Assembly (NCBI GenBank): GCA_002369155.1
Contig: DFEM01000002.1
Location: 1-16,499, forward strand
Length of the DNA stretch: 16,499 nt
Reading direction: 5' to 3'
From: Lachnospiraceae bacterium UBA3802
GTDB lineage: Bacteria; Bacillota; Clostridia; Lachnospirales; Lachnospiraceae
The position numbers and the translations under genes are program-made. Shown here in pieces: positions 15,953 through 16,499 of the stretch. How positions within the stretch are numbered: position 1 is the stretch's first letter; each line of letters opens with the position of its first letter. The notes under the pieces were generated by a model. It was not told where the DNA came from. It searched no databases and worked only from the letters and a program-made list of their open reading frames with translations.

Positions 15953-15981
15953 TTGACAATAAATTAACATATATGTATAAT
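15953..15981 (+). promoter_or_regulatory. Perfect-consensus sigma-A promoter of the glycyl-tRNA synthetase gene
   Basis: TTGACA (15953-15958), a spacer of exactly 17 bases, and TATAAT (15976-15981). Transcription should start near 15988, giving a leader of only about 33 bases before the ATG, with GGAGG at 16010-16014. The rest of the 127-base gap after recO is AT-rich and shows no clear terminator. Confidence 0.92.
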
Positions 15982-16020
15982 TGTATGATGTTTTAATCAT
16001 ATAATTTACGGAGGTCTCAC

Positions 16021-16499
16021 ATGGAAAAATCAATGGATAAAATTGTAGCTCTTGCCAAAGGCAGAGGATTTATATATCCCGGATCCGAGATTTACGGCGG
16101 TCTTGCAAATACATGGGATTACGGTAACCTTGGTGTTGAGCTTAAAAATAATGTAAAGAAAGCCTGGTGGCAGAAGTTCGTTCAGGAAAATCCTTATAAT
16201 GTAGGTGTGGATTGCGCAATTCTTATGAATCCCCAGACATGGGTTGCTTCCGGCCATTTGGGAGGCTTTTCCGATCCTTTGATGGACTGCAAACAGTGCC
16301 ATGAGAGATTCAGAGCAGATAAACTTATAGAAGATTTTGCAGCAGAAAAGGGTATTACTTTACCCAAACCCATTGATGCATTTTCTCAGGATGAAATGAT
16401 GAACTTCATCAAGGATAATGCAATTCCCTGTCCTACTTGCGGAAAGCATGATTTTACGGATATCAGACAGTTTAATCTTATGTTCAAGACTTTCCAGGG
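16021..16499 (+). CDS. glyS: Glycyl-tRNA synthetase, single-chain (alpha2) type, 5' part only
   Basis: The first 159 codons of a class II aminoacyl-tRNA synthetase that charges tRNA-Gly; the frame is still open at the window end. The N-terminus has the signature [25 protein letters not shown]. It is followed by [12 protein letters not shown] and two Cys pairs (CKQC, CPTCG) of the zinc-binding insertion seen in bacterial and eukaryote-type GlyRS. This is the single-subunit enzyme, often named glyQS, not the separate alpha and beta chains. GGAGG lies 6 bases before the ATG. It follows era and recO but has its own strong promoter. Confidence 0.95.
   Translation, partial: MEKSMDKIVALAKGRGFIYPGSEIYGGLANTWDYGNLGVELKNNVKKAWWQKFVQENPYNVGVDCAILMNPQTWVASGHLGGFSDPLMDCKQCHERFRADKLIEDFAAEKGITLPKPIDAFSQDEMMNFIKDNAIPCPTCGKHDFTDIRQFNLMFKTFQ

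Overview
The window looks like an ordinary chromosomal segment of an AT-rich, low-GC Gram-positive bacterium of class Clostridia, most likely family Lachnospiraceae. The reasons are the Lachnospiraceae-type LigA with its SPSRTGLINP and DGLVL signatures, the PreP-like M16C peptidase, a DUF4349 lipoprotein upstream of era, the era-recO-glycyl-tRNA synthetase order, and strong GGAGG ribosome binding sites. The family is inferred from remembered protein resemblance, not from a search. Every convincing gene lies on the + strand. I see no insertion sequence, prophage, CRISPR array or compositional island.

Layout: (1) 1-1348: the 3' end of a tRNA, then a membrane-anchored protein with two SH3b domains, closed by a clear intrinsic terminator. 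(2) 1381-4075: an RluF-like rRNA pseudouridine synthase followed by NAD-dependent DNA ligase LigA. (3) 4130-7168: a tightly packed group of metA (homoserine O-acyltransferase, Glu111 type), a rhomboid-like membrane protein without a visible catalytic dyad and with a C-terminal Cys/His cluster, a degenerate sigma-70-like protein without region 4, and a small unknown protein. (4) 7270-10104: one large c-di-GMP protein behind its own extended -10 promoter. It has two membrane helices, a degenerate GGDEF domain (SGHEF), an apparently intact EAL domain, and a C-terminal beta-helix-like domain with a 27-33 residue repeat. A GAAA-loop terminator hairpin follows. (5) 10121-13036: a PreP/M16C metallopeptidase. 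(6) 13119-15893: a DUF4349 lipoprotein, Era GTPase and RecO. (7) 15953-16499: a perfect-consensus sigma-A promoter and the 5' part of the single-chain glycyl-tRNA synthetase, cut off by the window end.

Most of the content is housekeeping: rRNA modification, ribosome assembly, DNA ligation and repair, methionine synthesis, tRNA charging and peptide turnover. The parts that are not textbook are the EAL/beta-helix fusion, whose repeat domain should lie in the cytoplasm, the sigma-like protein that has lost its promoter-reading parts, the LigA motif IV lysine change, and perfect intragenic hairpins in era and ligA. I found no obvious multi-gene defence or mobile system. The most plausible undescribed biology is the EAL/beta-helix protein and the rhomboid-like/sigma-like/unknown gene trio.
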